A stretch of DNA of 64,000 nt, from NCBI RefSeq assembly GCF_014696435.1, contig NZ_JACJQG010000017.1, positions 79,051 through 143,050 of the forward strand. Reading direction: 5' to 3'. The notes beneath the pieces were generated by a model. That model saw only the letters and a program-made list of their open reading frames with translations. It did no database searches and was not told the DNA's origin. Shown one piece after another: positions 45,054-53,537 of this stretch. The stretch comes from Calothrix anomala FACHB-343. GTDB taxonomy: Bacteria; Cyanobacteriota; Cyanobacteriia; Cyanobacteriales; Nostocaceae. Position 1 is the first letter of the stretch; each line of letters opens with the position of its first letter. The translations under genes and the position numbers were made by a program.

Positions 45054-45189
45054 AGGGGCATCCGTAGAAGGTCAAAATAACGTCATCCACCGCGATATCA
45101 AACCGGTAAATTTTTGGTTCCTCTACCATACAGAGTCTGGCGACGCATTTTTCAAAAAAGTCATAGGTACCCTTGGATATTATAGTTGA
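45040..45189 (+). pseudogene. Serine/threonine protein kinase relic
   Basis: In the frame that opens at 45040, the translation contains VIHRDIKPVNF, the catalytic loop of Hanks-type kinases (HRDxKxxN), and then, 24 residues on, GTLGYYS, matching the GTPGY of the activation segment, before a TGA at 45187. The DFG motif and everything before the catalytic loop and after the activation segment are missing. Only about 45 residues remain, so it cannot be functional. Such kinases are numerous in Nostocales, so this is a decayed copy. Confidence 0.75.
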
Positions 45190-45542
45190 ATCCGCATAAA
45201 TTCGATGTAACAAATTTCTTGATTCCACAAATAACGCTAAATCGTGGGTTATTTGCGAATAATTTGCGATAATTTGGATTTTTGTCATCTAACTTTACAA
45301 AATTAGGCAAAATTATCAATATTTATTACGCAAATCAGTAGCCAAAAATATCATAAATCACATTTTAATAGTAAATATACTGAATCAAAGAGATGTTAAT
45401 CAAAATCCAACTCCTCTGTCATCTCCTAATTCAAAAGTTTGAGAACATTCCTAAATGCTGGTTTATAGCAACCGGAATTAATTTCCGTGCCAATGTATGT
45501 TTTATTAGATGTAAAAATGACAATCGCAGGAGCTAAAGTTTT
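45190..45542. other. AT-rich spacer before Nif11 gene
   Basis: No repeats or genes recognised. A frame on the minus strand (45288-44947) overlaps the kinase relic and is its shadow. AGGAG before 45543 belongs to the Nif11 gene. Confidence 0.55.
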
Positions 45543-45779
45543 ATGTCCCTAGAACAAGTGAAAGCTTTTTATGACCTTTTAACATCAGAGCCAGCAATTT
45601 ATGACCAATATGCTAAAAAGTGTTGTAATCAAGGATTTTTTGGCAGTTACCATTGGGATAAAACAAAAATTGTCAAATTTGCGGCTACTCATGGCTATAG
45701 CTTCAATGAAAATGAACTCGATCAAATCTGGTTTGAAACCGAGTCCAGTAGTGCAGATAATTCTCTAAATCTGGCTTAA
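45543..45779 (+). CDS. Nif11-domain peptide
   Basis: 78 residues. MSLEQVKAFYDLLTSEPAIY, then KIVKFAATHGYSFNENELDQ, is the Nif11 pattern found in the leader of many Nif11-type RiPP precursors and in small stand-alone proteins near nif genes. No GG or GA cleavage site and no Cys/Ser/Thr-rich core follows; the tail is SSSADNSLNLA. Two Cys lie at positions 27-28. No LanM, radical SAM, transporter or other modification enzyme is within the window. AGGAG about 10 bases before the ATG supports the start. So it may be an orphan precursor or a regulatory Nif11 protein. Confidence 0.82.
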   Translation: MSLEQVKAFYDLLTSEPAIYDQYAKKCCNQGFFGSYHWDKTKIVKFAATHGYSFNENELDQIWFETESSSADNSLNLA

Positions 45780-45933
45780 TCTGCCAATTTTGCAGAGATA
45801 TCTGACTTAGAGATGATTTTATAATCTATAACGCTATAATTTGCTATTAATTTGCCACATTAATTGTGATGATTTCAAGTCATCCCAGACAGAAAGAATG
45901 ATTCATCATCATTAATGTGGCATGGCGATGCAG

Positions 45934-46509
45934 CTAAAATGCAGAATCAGGCTGCTGTAAAAATTCTATTTCCTCTGGAGTGGAAGGGCGTCCGAGAATG
46001 AGATTGCGATGAGGGAAGCGCCCAAAACGCTCAATTATTTCCAGATGTTTAAAAGCCGACTTAATCGCGATCGCACTTTCTCGATCGTGACTGATTTGCT
46101 GAAATAGCTTGATAGAGCGTCGTTGATCCTCCAGATTTTCGCTATGTTCAAAGGGTAAATAGATAAACCAGCGTTGTACGGGGAGGAATTCGCGATCGTA
46201 GCCTTTAGCTACAGCTTGCTGTGCTACTGAAAGCGCTTCCCAATCAGTGCTAAAGGCTTGAGGCGTGCCGCGAAACATATTTCGCGGAAATTGATCTAGC
46301 AGCAGAATCAACGCCAGACAACTTTCGGGAGAATTCACCCAATCGTCTAATAATCCTGCTGCGGCCTTTTGGTAAGCTTCGAGAAAGCGACTTGTCAATT
46401 CCCAATCGAAATCTGGTGTTGCTTTAAACCAAAAATCTCTGAGTTTACCGTAACCTGGTTCATCGGGATGACCAAACCAGAATTCCAAAATCGCTTTTAC
46501 CTGTGACAT
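45934..46509 (-). CDS. DUF924 family protein
   Basis: 191 residues from ATG 46509 (MSQVKAILEFWFGHPDEPGY); a TTG 21 bases upstream would overlap the preceding gene. The DUF924 pattern is clear: ILEFWFG, DFWFKATPDFDWELTSRF, LALILLLDQFPRNMFRGTP and WFIYLPFEHSENLEDQRRS. Helical cytosolic protein, function unknown. It follows the SRPBCC gene on the same strand by 8 bp, so the two are one operon. Confidence 0.92.
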   Translation of the reverse strand: MSQVKAILEFWFGHPDEPGYGKLRDFWFKATPDFDWELTSRFLEAYQKAAAGLLDDWVNSPESCLALILLLDQFPRNMFRGTPQAFSTDWEALSVAQQAVAKGYDREFLPVQRWFIYLPFEHSENLEDQRRSIKLFQQISHDRESAIAIKSAFKHLEIIERFGRFPHRNLILGRPSTPEEIEFLQQPDSAF

Positions 46510-46517
46510 TACTGTGA

Positions 46518-47084
46518 TTAACCCTTGCAAAGAACTTGTCGCATTTTACGCATATTTGCGGGTAACTCAAAGTTCATTGCTTGTTGAATCAAAATAGAGG
46601 GTATCATCAAATTTGGGGTAGCTCGCACATCATAAGCAAGCAAAGTCCCATTACCGCAATCTTGCAGTTCTAAATTGGCTTTAAAGTCCTCAAAAGTCCC
46701 TTTTTCCATGCGGAATTGAATTTGCTGTCCCAATACTTCCACAACATTTAAGTAAATTTCTACTTGAGCTGTGAAAAAGAAAAAAGCTTTTTGCGCTGCT
46801 TGATACAGACGCTTCACCTCACCTTTAGACACAACCTCGCTTTTGGTAATATCGGGAAAATAATGTACCCAACGCGGATAGTCTGTCAATTGCTGCCAAA
46901 CTTGCGATCGCACTAGCGGTACATACATCCAAGCTGTCACTGCACCACCCCAAGCTGTGTGCGATTCTGTTTTCACTAAAATTTCACCCTGCATGAGCAA
47001 TTTTTGCTCTTGTTGACTCCAAGGCATATCCTTACCTGTAATAATTGAGTCTGAGATATGAGACGCAGACATATTAATTTCCAT
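46518..47084 (-). CDS. SRPBCC (polyketide cyclase/START-like) protein
   Basis: 188 residues. The START-like helix-grip fold spans about residues 45-180: WGGAVTAWMYVPLVRSQVWQ, LTDYPRWVHYFPDITKSEVV and FEDFKANLELQDCGNGTLLA. Family members bind hydrophobic ligands or act as coenzyme Q-binding COQ10-like proteins. The ligand is not known. GAGGAG lies just upstream of the first ATG, fitting ATG 47072 as well. First gene of a two-gene operon with DUF924. Confidence 0.85.
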   Translation of the reverse strand: MEINMSASHISDSIITGKDMPWSQQEQKLLMQGEILVKTESHTAWGGAVTAWMYVPLVRSQVWQQLTDYPRWVHYFPDITKSEVVSKGEVKRLYQAAQKAFFFFTAQVEIYLNVVEVLGQQIQFRMEKGTFEDFKANLELQDCGNGTLLAYDVRATPNLMIPSILIQQAMNFELPANMRKMRQVLCKG

Positions 47085-47732
47085 TACTCCTCAAATCACA
47101 CAGTTAAAATGGTTTAAACTCCGAAGCATTTGATGGCATCGAGTCTAGTCCATTAAATTCTAGTTCCACTTCAGCAAATAAAATTTCCGGAAGTGGTAAT
47201 TTTTCCGTAAATATTTGATGAAAAGCTTTAAAAATTTGTGCTGATTATGAAAGAAGTTTAAAGTAAAAAGTTTGACTAATTTTACTCGGTAACTGTGTTA
47301 TTGTCAGCTGTCAACAAGGAAATAGGCAATAGGCATTTATCTTATTTTTTTATTTATACTCTTCTCTAGCTCCTATCCCTTGTAGCCAGTAGCATATTAG
47401 TACATATATTGTGTAGAACTAACTACTAATTACTGATATTACCTAGATTGCAACGCTTGCAAGTAGCAGAGAAACTTTTTCAGTAACAATAAATTTTCGT
47501 AAAAAATTGAATTTCTCCAAGATAGAATAGCACAAACATCATCGGGAGCATGCCAATTTTTATCAAGGCTGCCAGGCTATCAGCCACTGGCTCTAAATAT
47601 GAAGCCTACAAAAGCAGGCTTTGTTTGTGTAGTCATACTCTAGAAGGGTATTGATTAAAAAAGTGAGATGCTTCCAACATCATCTACTATGCAAGTTAGA
47701 TTCGTTAATTACTGAGATTAGAGGTAAAATAA
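47085..47732. other. Spacer with a dispersed hairpin unit
   Basis: A copy of the GCCACTGGCTCT hairpin unit lies at about 47565-47632 (AGCCTACAAAAGCAGGCT). The 96-codon frame at 47651 is a shadow of the membrane protein gene. No other gene seen. Confidence 0.6.
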
Positions 47733-47927
47733 GTGAGTCAGTCTTCTTTAAATCGGCGATTAACCCAACTTTTCGGCATTCTCTTAGGCATAGGCATAGC
47801 CGTATGGTTACTGAGAGGTTTCGGTCTGATTACTTTTATTCCTGGTGGCATTATTTGGTTATTATTACTAGGCGCGATCGCTGTTGGCATTCTCGGTTAT
47901 GTGCAAAAAACCTGGTGGCGTTTTTAA
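47733..47927 (+). CDS. Small membrane protein (64 aa)
   Basis: 64 residues from GTG 47733, supported by GAGGTAAAATAA with 7-nt spacing. Two hydrophobic helices ([18 protein letters not shown] and [20 protein letters not shown]) with a short basic end (YVQKTWWRF). It precedes the rubredoxin gene by 64 bp on the same strand and could be its membrane partner; that is inference. No named family recognised. Confidence 0.75.
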   Translation: MSQSSLNRRLTQLFGILLGIGIAVWLLRGFGLITFIPGGIIWLLLLGAIAVGILGYVQKTWWRF

Positions 47928-47991
47928 CATTGGCGAACTGAGAAAGCAATCACAAGTCAAGGCAATCACCAACTCTCTAAGGGAAAGTACA

Positions 47992-48153
47992 ATGGAAAAG
48001 TATATATGTACTATATGCGGCTATGTATACGATCCAGAAAATGGCGATCCAGATAGCGGCATAGAACCAGGAACAGCCTTTGAAGATATCCCCGAAGACT
48101 GGGTATGTCCAGTTTGCGGAGCGTCAAAACAGGACTTTGAAATCGCAGAGTAA
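47992..48153 (+). CDS. Rubredoxin
   Basis: 53 residues from ATG 47992, with AAGGGA upstream. Four Cys ligands for one iron: CTICGY and CPVCGASK, with the [20 protein letters not shown] spacer. A soluble electron carrier. It lacks the C-terminal membrane anchor of RubA, the rubredoxin needed for photosystem II assembly in cyanobacteria, so it is a different rubredoxin. A longer in-frame start upstream (47884) adds a non-conserved extension. Confidence 0.95.
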   Translation: MEKYICTICGYVYDPENGDPDSGIEPGTAFEDIPEDWVCPVCGASKQDFEIAE

Positions 48154-48260
48154 ACCAGCAAATCCCCAAACCAAACCAGAAAATCTCTTTTAACAGTCAA
48201 CAGTCAACAGTCAACAGTCAACGCTATTGTAAAGTAGGTGCTATTGAGATAGTTGTTAAG
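48154..48260. repeat. Heptamer array (CAACAGT)n
   Basis: Four GTCAACA units at 48195-48223 between the rubredoxin and flavoprotein genes. Confidence 0.9.
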
Positions 48261-49505
48261 TTGTTGCCATTGAAGATTGTTGTTATTGGGGGTGGGGCTG
48301 CGGGATTTTTTGGTGCGATCGCTTGTGCTCAAGTTAATCCTCATGCTCAAGTTACTTTAATTGAAGCTAGCCGCCAACCACTAGCGAAAGTACGGATTTC
48401 TGGCGGTGGACGCTGTAATGTGACTCATGCTTGTTTTGAAGCTCAAAGATTAGTGCAAAACTACCCTAGAGGTGGAAAAGCACTGTTAGGCGCTTTCACT
48501 CGCTTTCAAGCTCAAGATACTATAGCTTGGTTTGCCGCTCGGGGAGTCCAGCTAAAAACCGAAGCTGACGGCAGGATGTTTCCCATCACTGATAGTTCGG
48601 AAACGATAGTTGACTGTTTAATGAATGCGGCGCAAGCATCTGGGGTAGAACTGCTTATAGGTACAGCTGTAGTTAAAGTCCAACGCCAAACCGAGACAGC
48701 AGGGTTTGAGATTGTGCTGAAATCAAAAGAGGTGTTAAAGTGCGATCGCATTTTACTCGCCACAGGTAGCAGCATCGCAGGTCATAAAATTGCCCAAGAT
48801 TTAGGGCATAAAATTGAACCACCCGTACCCTCTTTGTTTACCTTTAATATTCCCGATCCTCAGTTGCGGGGATTAGCTGGGATTAGTGTCAACCCTGTCA
48901 AGTTACGGTTATTAACTAATAGTAAACCGCCACTAGAACAAACAGGAGCATTATTAATTACCCATTGGGGTTTAAGTGGCCCTGCTGTTCTCAAACTTTC
49001 CGCTTGGGGGGCGCGAGTTTTACATCAAAACCACTACAAAACTAAATTATTAATTAATTGGCTAGCGGAATTCCCGCAAGAAGAAGTCAGGCAAAAAATC
49101 CTCGCAGTGAAGACTGAATGGGGAAAGCGACCGATTATGCTACATCGAGGTGTAGACTTACCTCATCGCCTCTGGCAATACATTCTCACCCGTGTGGGAA
49201 TTACCCCAGAGGATCGTTGGGCAGAATTGCCTAATAAAATGCTCAATAAATTAGTAGCAGAACTAACTCAAGGAGAATACACAATTACAGGTAAAGGCGT
49301 TTTCAAAGAAGAGTTTGTTACCTGTGGCGGTGTCAATCTCAAAGAAGTCAACTTTAAAACGATGGAAAGTAAGTTAGTTCCTGGTTTGTACTTTGCTGGC
49401 GAAGTCTTAGATATTGATGGTGTGACTGGTGGATTTAACTTCCAGAGTGCTTGGACTACCGCCTATTTAGCTGGTAGCGCTATGGGAATTACGTCGAGTA
49501 AGTAG
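48261..49505 (+). CDS. HI0933-family (YhiN-like) flavoprotein
   Basis: 414 residues. The FAD site KIVVIGGGAAGFFGAIACAQ lies at the N-terminus, followed by ISGGGRCNVTHA, the family signature, and at the C-terminus a second FAD contact, GLYFAGEVLDIDGVTGGFNF. Predicted NAD(P)/FAD-dependent oxidoreductase of unknown substrate. The start is a TTG, at 48261; TTG codons are repeated here and no ATG precedes the Rossmann motif, so the exact start is uncertain by a few codons. Monocistronic. Confidence 0.93.
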   Translation: MLPLKIVVIGGGAAGFFGAIACAQVNPHAQVTLIEASRQPLAKVRISGGGRCNVTHACFEAQRLVQNYPRGGKALLGAFTRFQAQDTIAWFAARGVQLKTEADGRMFPITDSSETIVDCLMNAAQASGVELLIGTAVVKVQRQTETAGFEIVLKSKEVLKCDRILLATGSSIAGHKIAQDLGHKIEPPVPSLFTFNIPDPQLRGLAGISVNPVKLRLLTNSKPPLEQTGALLITHWGLSGPAVLKLSAWGARVLHQNHYKTKLLINWLAEFPQEEVRQKILAVKTEWGKRPIMLHRGVDLPHRLWQYILTRVGITPEDRWAELPNKMLNKLVAELTQGEYTITGKGVFKEEFVTCGGVNLKEVNFKTMESKLVPGLYFAGEVLDIDGVTGGFNFQSAWTTAYLAGSAMGITSSK

Positions 49506-49620
49506 GGTGGCGAAATGAAAATACTACCAAGGGCTGTCATTAGTCATTAGTCATTAGTCATTAGTCATTGGTCATTGGTCAGGATTTCCAGCCTATTTAC
49601 GTTTCGTAATATAGTTTGGT
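49502..49620 (-). repeat. Arm-heptamer-arm cassette, copy D
   Basis: GTAGGGTGGCGAAATGAAAA...CCAAGGGCTGTC, then TCATTAG/TCATTGG heptamers, then GATTTCCAGCCTATTTACGT, TTCGTAATATAGTTTGGT. It overlaps the last codons of the flavoprotein gene. The second module, TTGGCACTG-type, follows at 49738-49815, as at 8829. Confidence 0.85.
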
Positions 49621-49846
49621 GCAATTACTGAATTACTGAATTAATTAATGAAGGAATTTCTTTACTCTGTGTACTCTGTGCCCTCTGCGGTTAAAATCTT
49701 TTTTTGAACCACAGAAAACGCAGAAGTAAATGAGGTACGCGCTTCGGGGCATGGCAGTGCCAATGCCCCTACAATCAACGATAATCTGTACCTGATTAAC
49801 TGGCAATCTGCTGGAAATTTAATAATTCCCTAAAAGTCTGATTTGG
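49506..49846. other. Spacer holding cassette D and its partner module
   Basis: Between cassette D (to 49620) and the GGGGCATGGCAG module (from 49738) lies CTGTGTACTCTGTGCCCTCT (about 49665-49690), unlike copy A. No gene seen. Confidence 0.65.
49738..49815 (-). repeat. GGGGCATGGCAGTGCC module
   Basis: GAGGTACGCGCTTCGGGGCATGGCAGTGCCAATGCC... is the reverse complement, with few mismatches, of 8829-8912. Contains the hairpin GGCATGGCAGTGCC-like. Confidence 0.8.
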
Positions 49847-49858
49847 TTGTTTCTAAAA

Positions 49859-50653
49859 ATGAAAATTTGGCAAGCTGATTTTTACCGAATTCCCCAACAA
49901 AATACTACCAAAGAAAATATCTGGGAGTTGTTAATTTGCGATGCAACTCGCAGCTTAGAATATGTAGCTAGCTGTCCGCAAAAACAAGCGAATTCAACTT
50001 GGTTAACCAGTCAAATTCAACTAGCAGCAGGCGAACAAATGCCAGATATCATTCAGGTATTTCGCCCGCAATCTTTAAGTTTAATTGAGGCGGCTGGGCA
50101 GAATTTAGGGATTACAGTTGAACCTACCCGTCGGACTTTAGCACTTAAGCAGTGGTTAGAAGAAAAACAATATCCCACAGTTGTCGATCAACCACCACCT
50201 GTACCTTTACCAGAAAATCTTTGGGGCGAACAATGGCGATTTGCCACTTTAACGGCTGGGGATGTAGAAACAGCATTTAGCGATCGCCCGATTCCGATCC
50301 TCCATCTGCCAGAATATCTTAAACCCCTCAATCTCGGTTTACCATCAACCGCCCCAATTCCCGGTGTAGTCATCTATGGTGGGAGACAATCGATGCGTTT
50401 AGCCCGGTGGTTACATGAAGCTCGTCCTGTAGAGTTAAATTATGTGGCTGGTGCGCCCGATGGCTTAGTATTAGCAGCCGGTTTAGTCGATAGGTGGATT
50501 GTTGCCACTTTTACCGATTCAGAAGTGGCAACGGCTGCTAAACTTTATCAACAGCGTCAACAACTCAGTCGCGGATTACACTTTTTGTTAGTGCAACCAG
50601 ATGATTCTGGTATGACTTACAGTGGCTTTTGGTTATTGCAATCAGAACGTTGA
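49859..50653 (+). CDS. Tab2/Atab2-family protein
   Basis: 264 residues from ATG 49859 (MKIWQADFYRIPQQ); an in-frame TTG four codons upstream is less likely. The Tab2 pattern is clear: W..DFYR at the start, QPPPVPLPENLWGEQWRFA, PEYLKPLNLGLPSTAPIPG and the closing DDSGMTYSGFWLLQ. Plastid relatives bind RNA and help translate psaB, and cyanobacterial members are conserved. A role in photosystem I translation or assembly is likely by homology. Cytosolic. Confidence 0.93.
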   Translation: MKIWQADFYRIPQQNTTKENIWELLICDATRSLEYVASCPQKQANSTWLTSQIQLAAGEQMPDIIQVFRPQSLSLIEAAGQNLGITVEPTRRTLALKQWLEEKQYPTVVDQPPPVPLPENLWGEQWRFATLTAGDVETAFSDRPIPILHLPEYLKPLNLGLPSTAPIPGVVIYGGRQSMRLARWLHEARPVELNYVAGAPDGLVLAAGLVDRWIVATFTDSEVATAAKLYQQRQQLSRGLHFLLVQPDDSGMTYSGFWLLQSER

Positions 50654-50737
50654 ATTCGACGGAACCTCACCCACCCAGTTTACCTCTCTGCGCAAAAGAG
50701 GGGTTGGGGGTGAGGTGAAAATTTTGTATATCGAAGG

Positions 50738-51334
50738 TTAAATTAGCTCTATGTTATTTCGCCAATAAACTCCATCTTCTCGCTGCATTAATTTGTAACC
50801 AATTAACTCCCTGCGTAAAGTAGCGTAGTCAGGATGATAGCGTTTGAGTGTTTCATTCACTGTAAGTTCTGGATACTGAACTCCCGGTTCAAATTTACTG
50901 GCTAGCCACTTAAGAACGACTAAGCGCTTTTTCCGACTAGCGGGAATTTCTTTGAGACGTTGTACTACCTCTAGATTGTTGGCATTAGTTTCTATGTAGT
51001 TACTCAAGACTTTGCTTTCCCACGCTTCTGTGTCTACATCCTCGATTAAGGAGGCTATTTTCTCTGGGGTAAAAATTTCCTTGCTAATATTCTGCAAGGC
51101 TTCGCTATCTAATTGGTAGAAGCGGTTATTACCCTCTGGGCGCATAGTTACCAAATTTAGTTCCTTGAGTTTTGATAAATGATGGGATACTGTCGGTTCT
51201 TTAAGTTGTAATAGCACCGCTAACTCTTCAACACTGCACTCCTGGTTCGCTAAAATACCTACAATTTTTAATCGGCTCTCATCCGCTAAGGCTTTAAAAA
51301 ATTGCAGTAGAGTCTGAAATTGTTCTTTCCTCAT
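50738..51334 (-). CDS. ArsR-type regulator with DUF2087 domain
   Basis: 198 residues. N-terminal winged helix (LLQFFKALADESRLKIVGIL, CSVEELAVLLQLKEPTVSHH) is of the ArsR type, without the usual metal-binding Cys box. The C-terminal DUF2087 (about 110-198: LKRYHPDYATLRRELIGYKL) often accompanies such regulators. It probably represses or activates nearby or remote genes; its ligand is unknown. The divergent small HTH gene at 51508 is a candidate target. The start ATG at 51334 has no strong ribosome binding site. Confidence 0.9.
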   Translation of the reverse strand: MRKEQFQTLLQFFKALADESRLKIVGILANQECSVEELAVLLQLKEPTVSHHLSKLKELNLVTMRPEGNNRFYQLDSEALQNISKEIFTPEKIASLIEDVDTEAWESKVLSNYIETNANNLEVVQRLKEIPASRKKRLVVLKWLASKFEPGVQYPELTVNETLKRYHPDYATLRRELIGYKLMQREDGVYWRNNIELI

Positions 51335-51507
51335 AATTTGTTATAATCAAATTCGACTCCGATCTAATTAGAGAGAAATCGAATTAGCTATGTTGTTGCC
51401 CTCTGAGCAGGCAGAGGGATTGTTTTGCTTGATTGTGAATTATTGTTAATTCTGCGACTCGTTCTGTCCAAAGTTGAGATTTCTTAAGTTGTTCTTTACA
51501 TTTTGCT

Positions 51508-51726
51508 ATGTTCAGACCATTCTCAAATAGAAACAGATGGAGAGGAAGTAAAACCAAACAGGGTACTTCCTTGGTACAAGCGGCGAGATTTTTAGGTGTA
51601 GACCAAAGTACTCTGTATATGGCTTTGCAAAAAGGACAAATTCCTACTAGCAGGAGAAATGGGCGCACTTTTATTAGTCAAGGCGCTTTAATGGATTATC
51701 GCGCTAGAACTAGACCTCTGTTATAA
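51508..51726 (+). CDS. Small excisionase-like HTH protein
   Basis: 72 residues. QGTSLVQAARFLGVDQSTLY, then MALQKGQIPTSRRNGRTFIS, is the MerR/excisionase-type helix-turn-helix of small DNA-binding proteins. The first 15 residues are basic (RPFSNRNRWRGSKTKQ). No partner integrase is nearby, so it is not part of a visible prophage or ICE. A terminator hairpin follows at 51752. Divergent from the ArsR-DUF2087 gene. The start ATG 51508 is chosen because it is the only one before the HTH; no clear ribosome binding site. Confidence 0.62.
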   Translation: MFRPFSNRNRWRGSKTKQGTSLVQAARFLGVDQSTLYMALQKGQIPTSRRNGRTFISQGALMDYRARTRPLL

Positions 51727-51751
51727 GCAGATGTCATTCTAACAAAACCTG

Positions 51752-51800
51752 ACAGCATTCTTATCCCTAATTTCCACAGGATAGGAATGCTGTTGTTAAT
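51752..51800 (+). terminator. Hairpin terminator after HTH gene
   Basis: ACAGCATTCTTATCC and GGATAGGAATGCTGT form a 15-bp stem with one G-T pair and a 12-nt loop, followed by TGTTAATTA. Confidence 0.7.
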
Positions 51801-51802
51801 TA

Positions 51803-51907
51803 GTAGGTTGGTGTAATTAAATATAGCTGGCAAGGGCTGTCATTTGTCATTAGTCATTTGTCATTGGCAAGAGTTTCAAGTCTATTTACGTTTCGTAATA
51901 TAGTTTT
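51803..51907 (-). repeat. Arm-heptamer-arm cassette, copy E
   Basis: GTAGGTTGGTGTAAT...CTGGCAAGGGCTGTC, then TCATTTG/TCATTAG heptamers (four), then TTTCAAGTCTATTTACG, TTTCGTAATATAGTTTTG. Both arms match copies A and D. Confidence 0.85.
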
Positions 51908-52150
51908 GTTTATTTATAGCCACTTACTTATTTGCTTATTTGAATATTTATGCCTGATAGCACATAATTAATTTGCTGGTGAATTTTCTAGTAATTATTT
52001 AATAATGATTAGTAGGACAATTTTAGGCGATCGCCTGAATATTTCTCAGCAAAACATTAAAGCGATCGCCCATTCAGCACCGAATAAAGGCTTATTAAAA
52101 GGTATTTGGTGGGATTTTTAGCTAAATAAACTCCAAAATTCCCCAATAAT
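51908..52150. other. Spacer downstream of hemA
   Basis: AT-rich with two HIP1 sites; no further gene or repeat recognised. Confidence 0.5.
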
Positions 52151-53437
52151 TTAGCTAAATTGCTCTTCTGCGTCTAAATTAAATAGCATTTGCAGAGTTT
52201 GCATACATCGCCGTCTGGCTTCTACATCCTGCTGCGCTCGCAATTGCACCATCGGATCGTGTAAAATTTTATTAACTATTCCCCGTGTAAGTGCCTCGAT
52301 TACCTCTTGATGTTTCTCGGCAAATTCTGAACCTAAGCGCGACAATGCTTTTTCTAATTCTTGCTCGCGGATGGTTTCAACTTTATTGCGCAGACAGCTA
52401 ATAGTGGAGACAGTTTCTAAACTGCGCCACCAAATATCAAAAGCTTCTACTTCTTCATCCAGAATCTTCTCCGCTTCTTGCGCCATCTTCCGCCGACTTT
52501 CGTAATTTTGGGCGACAACCGCTTTCAAATCATCCACATTGAAGGCTTGGACGTTAGCTAGCTCATTTACGTCAGCATGGACGTTACGGGGTACGGAAAT
52601 ATCAAATAGCATGAGAGACTGGCTAGGCTCTAAAACCATTTCTAATTTGGCACGATCTAATATTGGCTCTGTAGCTGAAGTACTTGTAAATACTAAATCA
52701 CTCCGGGAAATTACTTGCATCATTTCCGAGAGTGGTTGAATATCTAAAGTTTGTTCGGGGAATTGTTTGGCTAATTCCAGAGCGCGATCGCGTGAGCGAT
52801 TTAAAATACTAATTTGCTGGGCACCTTTAGAAATTAAATGCTGTACCAACAAGCGCGACATCTTACCAGCACCGAGAATCGCCACCCGCGAAGCCGCTAA
52901 ATTTTCGACTTTCATGTGCGCCAATTCCACCGCCGCCGAACTGATGGAAACTGCGCCAGTACCAATGCTAGTTTCAGTACGAACTCGCTTACCTGCTGTT
53001 AAAGCTTGTTTAAATAACCGATTCAAAATTGTTTTTATACCGTTATATTGCTGGCCTAATTTGTGAGTATTTTTCACTTGAGCCAGAATTTGTCCTTCTC
53101 CCAGGACTAAACTATCTAAACCTGCTGCTACGCGCATTACATGCATCACAGCATCATCATGCAGCAACATAAACAGGTGTTGACGCAAAGATGTTACAGG
53201 CAATTTACTATATTCAGCTAAAAACTGCGTGACTTCGCGAATACCGTGTTCTGTTTCGCCTGTGACGATATAAATTTCCAGGCGGTTACAAGTGCTGAGA
53301 ATTGCAACTTCGTCAATATGGGGATAGCTAGTCAGTTGAGCGATCGCATTTTCTGTTTGGGGTTCGGGGATGCTCAACTTTTCCCGGATTTCTACTGGGG
53401 CTGTTTTATGGCTTAACCCCACCACTGCTATATTCAT
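52151..53437 (-). CDS. hemA: Glutamyl-tRNA reductase
   Basis: 428 residues, full length. It reduces glutamyl-tRNA to glutamate-1-semialdehyde, the first committed step to heme and chlorophyll. The catalytic Cys50 sits in [11 protein letters not shown]. The NADPH-binding motif is [13 protein letters not shown] (about residue 190), and the dimerisation helices at the C-terminus ([20 protein letters not shown]) are intact. ATG at 53437 gives [20 protein letters not shown], as usual. It lies 100 bp downstream of the FBP/SBPase gene on the same strand, so the two may be cotranscribed. Confidence 0.97.
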   Translation of the reverse strand: MNIAVVGLSHKTAPVEIREKLSIPEPQTENAIAQLTSYPHIDEVAILSTCNRLEIYIVTGETEHGIREVTQFLAEYSKLPVTSLRQHLFMLLHDDAVMHVMRVAAGLDSLVLGEGQILAQVKNTHKLGQQYNGIKTILNRLFKQALTAGKRVRTETSIGTGAVSISSAAVELAHMKVENLAASRVAILGAGKMSRLLVQHLISKGAQQISILNRSRDRALELAKQFPEQTLDIQPLSEMMQVISRSDLVFTSTSATEPILDRAKLEMVLEPSQSLMLFDISVPRNVHADVNELANVQAFNVDDLKAVVAQNYESRRKMAQEAEKILDEEVEAFDIWWRSLETVSTISCLRNKVETIREQELEKALSRLGSEFAEKHQEVIEALTRGIVNKILHDPMVQLRAQQDVEARRRCMQTLQMLFNLDAEEQFS

Positions 53438-53537
53438 CTGCTAATTGATAATTGCTAAATGGTTAATGGTAAGTGGTGAATGGTGAGTCAGGAGTTAGGT
53501 AGGGGATTTAAACTCCTAACTCCTGACTATTTATTGC

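Noticed and set aside
44947-45288. 113-codon minus-strand frame
   Set aside because: Antisense to the membrane protein end and the kinase relic; the plus-strand frame has the kinase motifs.
45543-45779. A complete RiPP cluster around the Nif11 gene
   Set aside because: No modification enzyme, protease-transporter or second precursor is visible within 10 kb; only the Nif11 gene is supported.
47651-47941. 96-codon frame upstream of rubredoxin
   Set aside because: Overlaps the 64-residue membrane protein gene in another frame; the latter has a proper ribosome binding site and two membrane helices.
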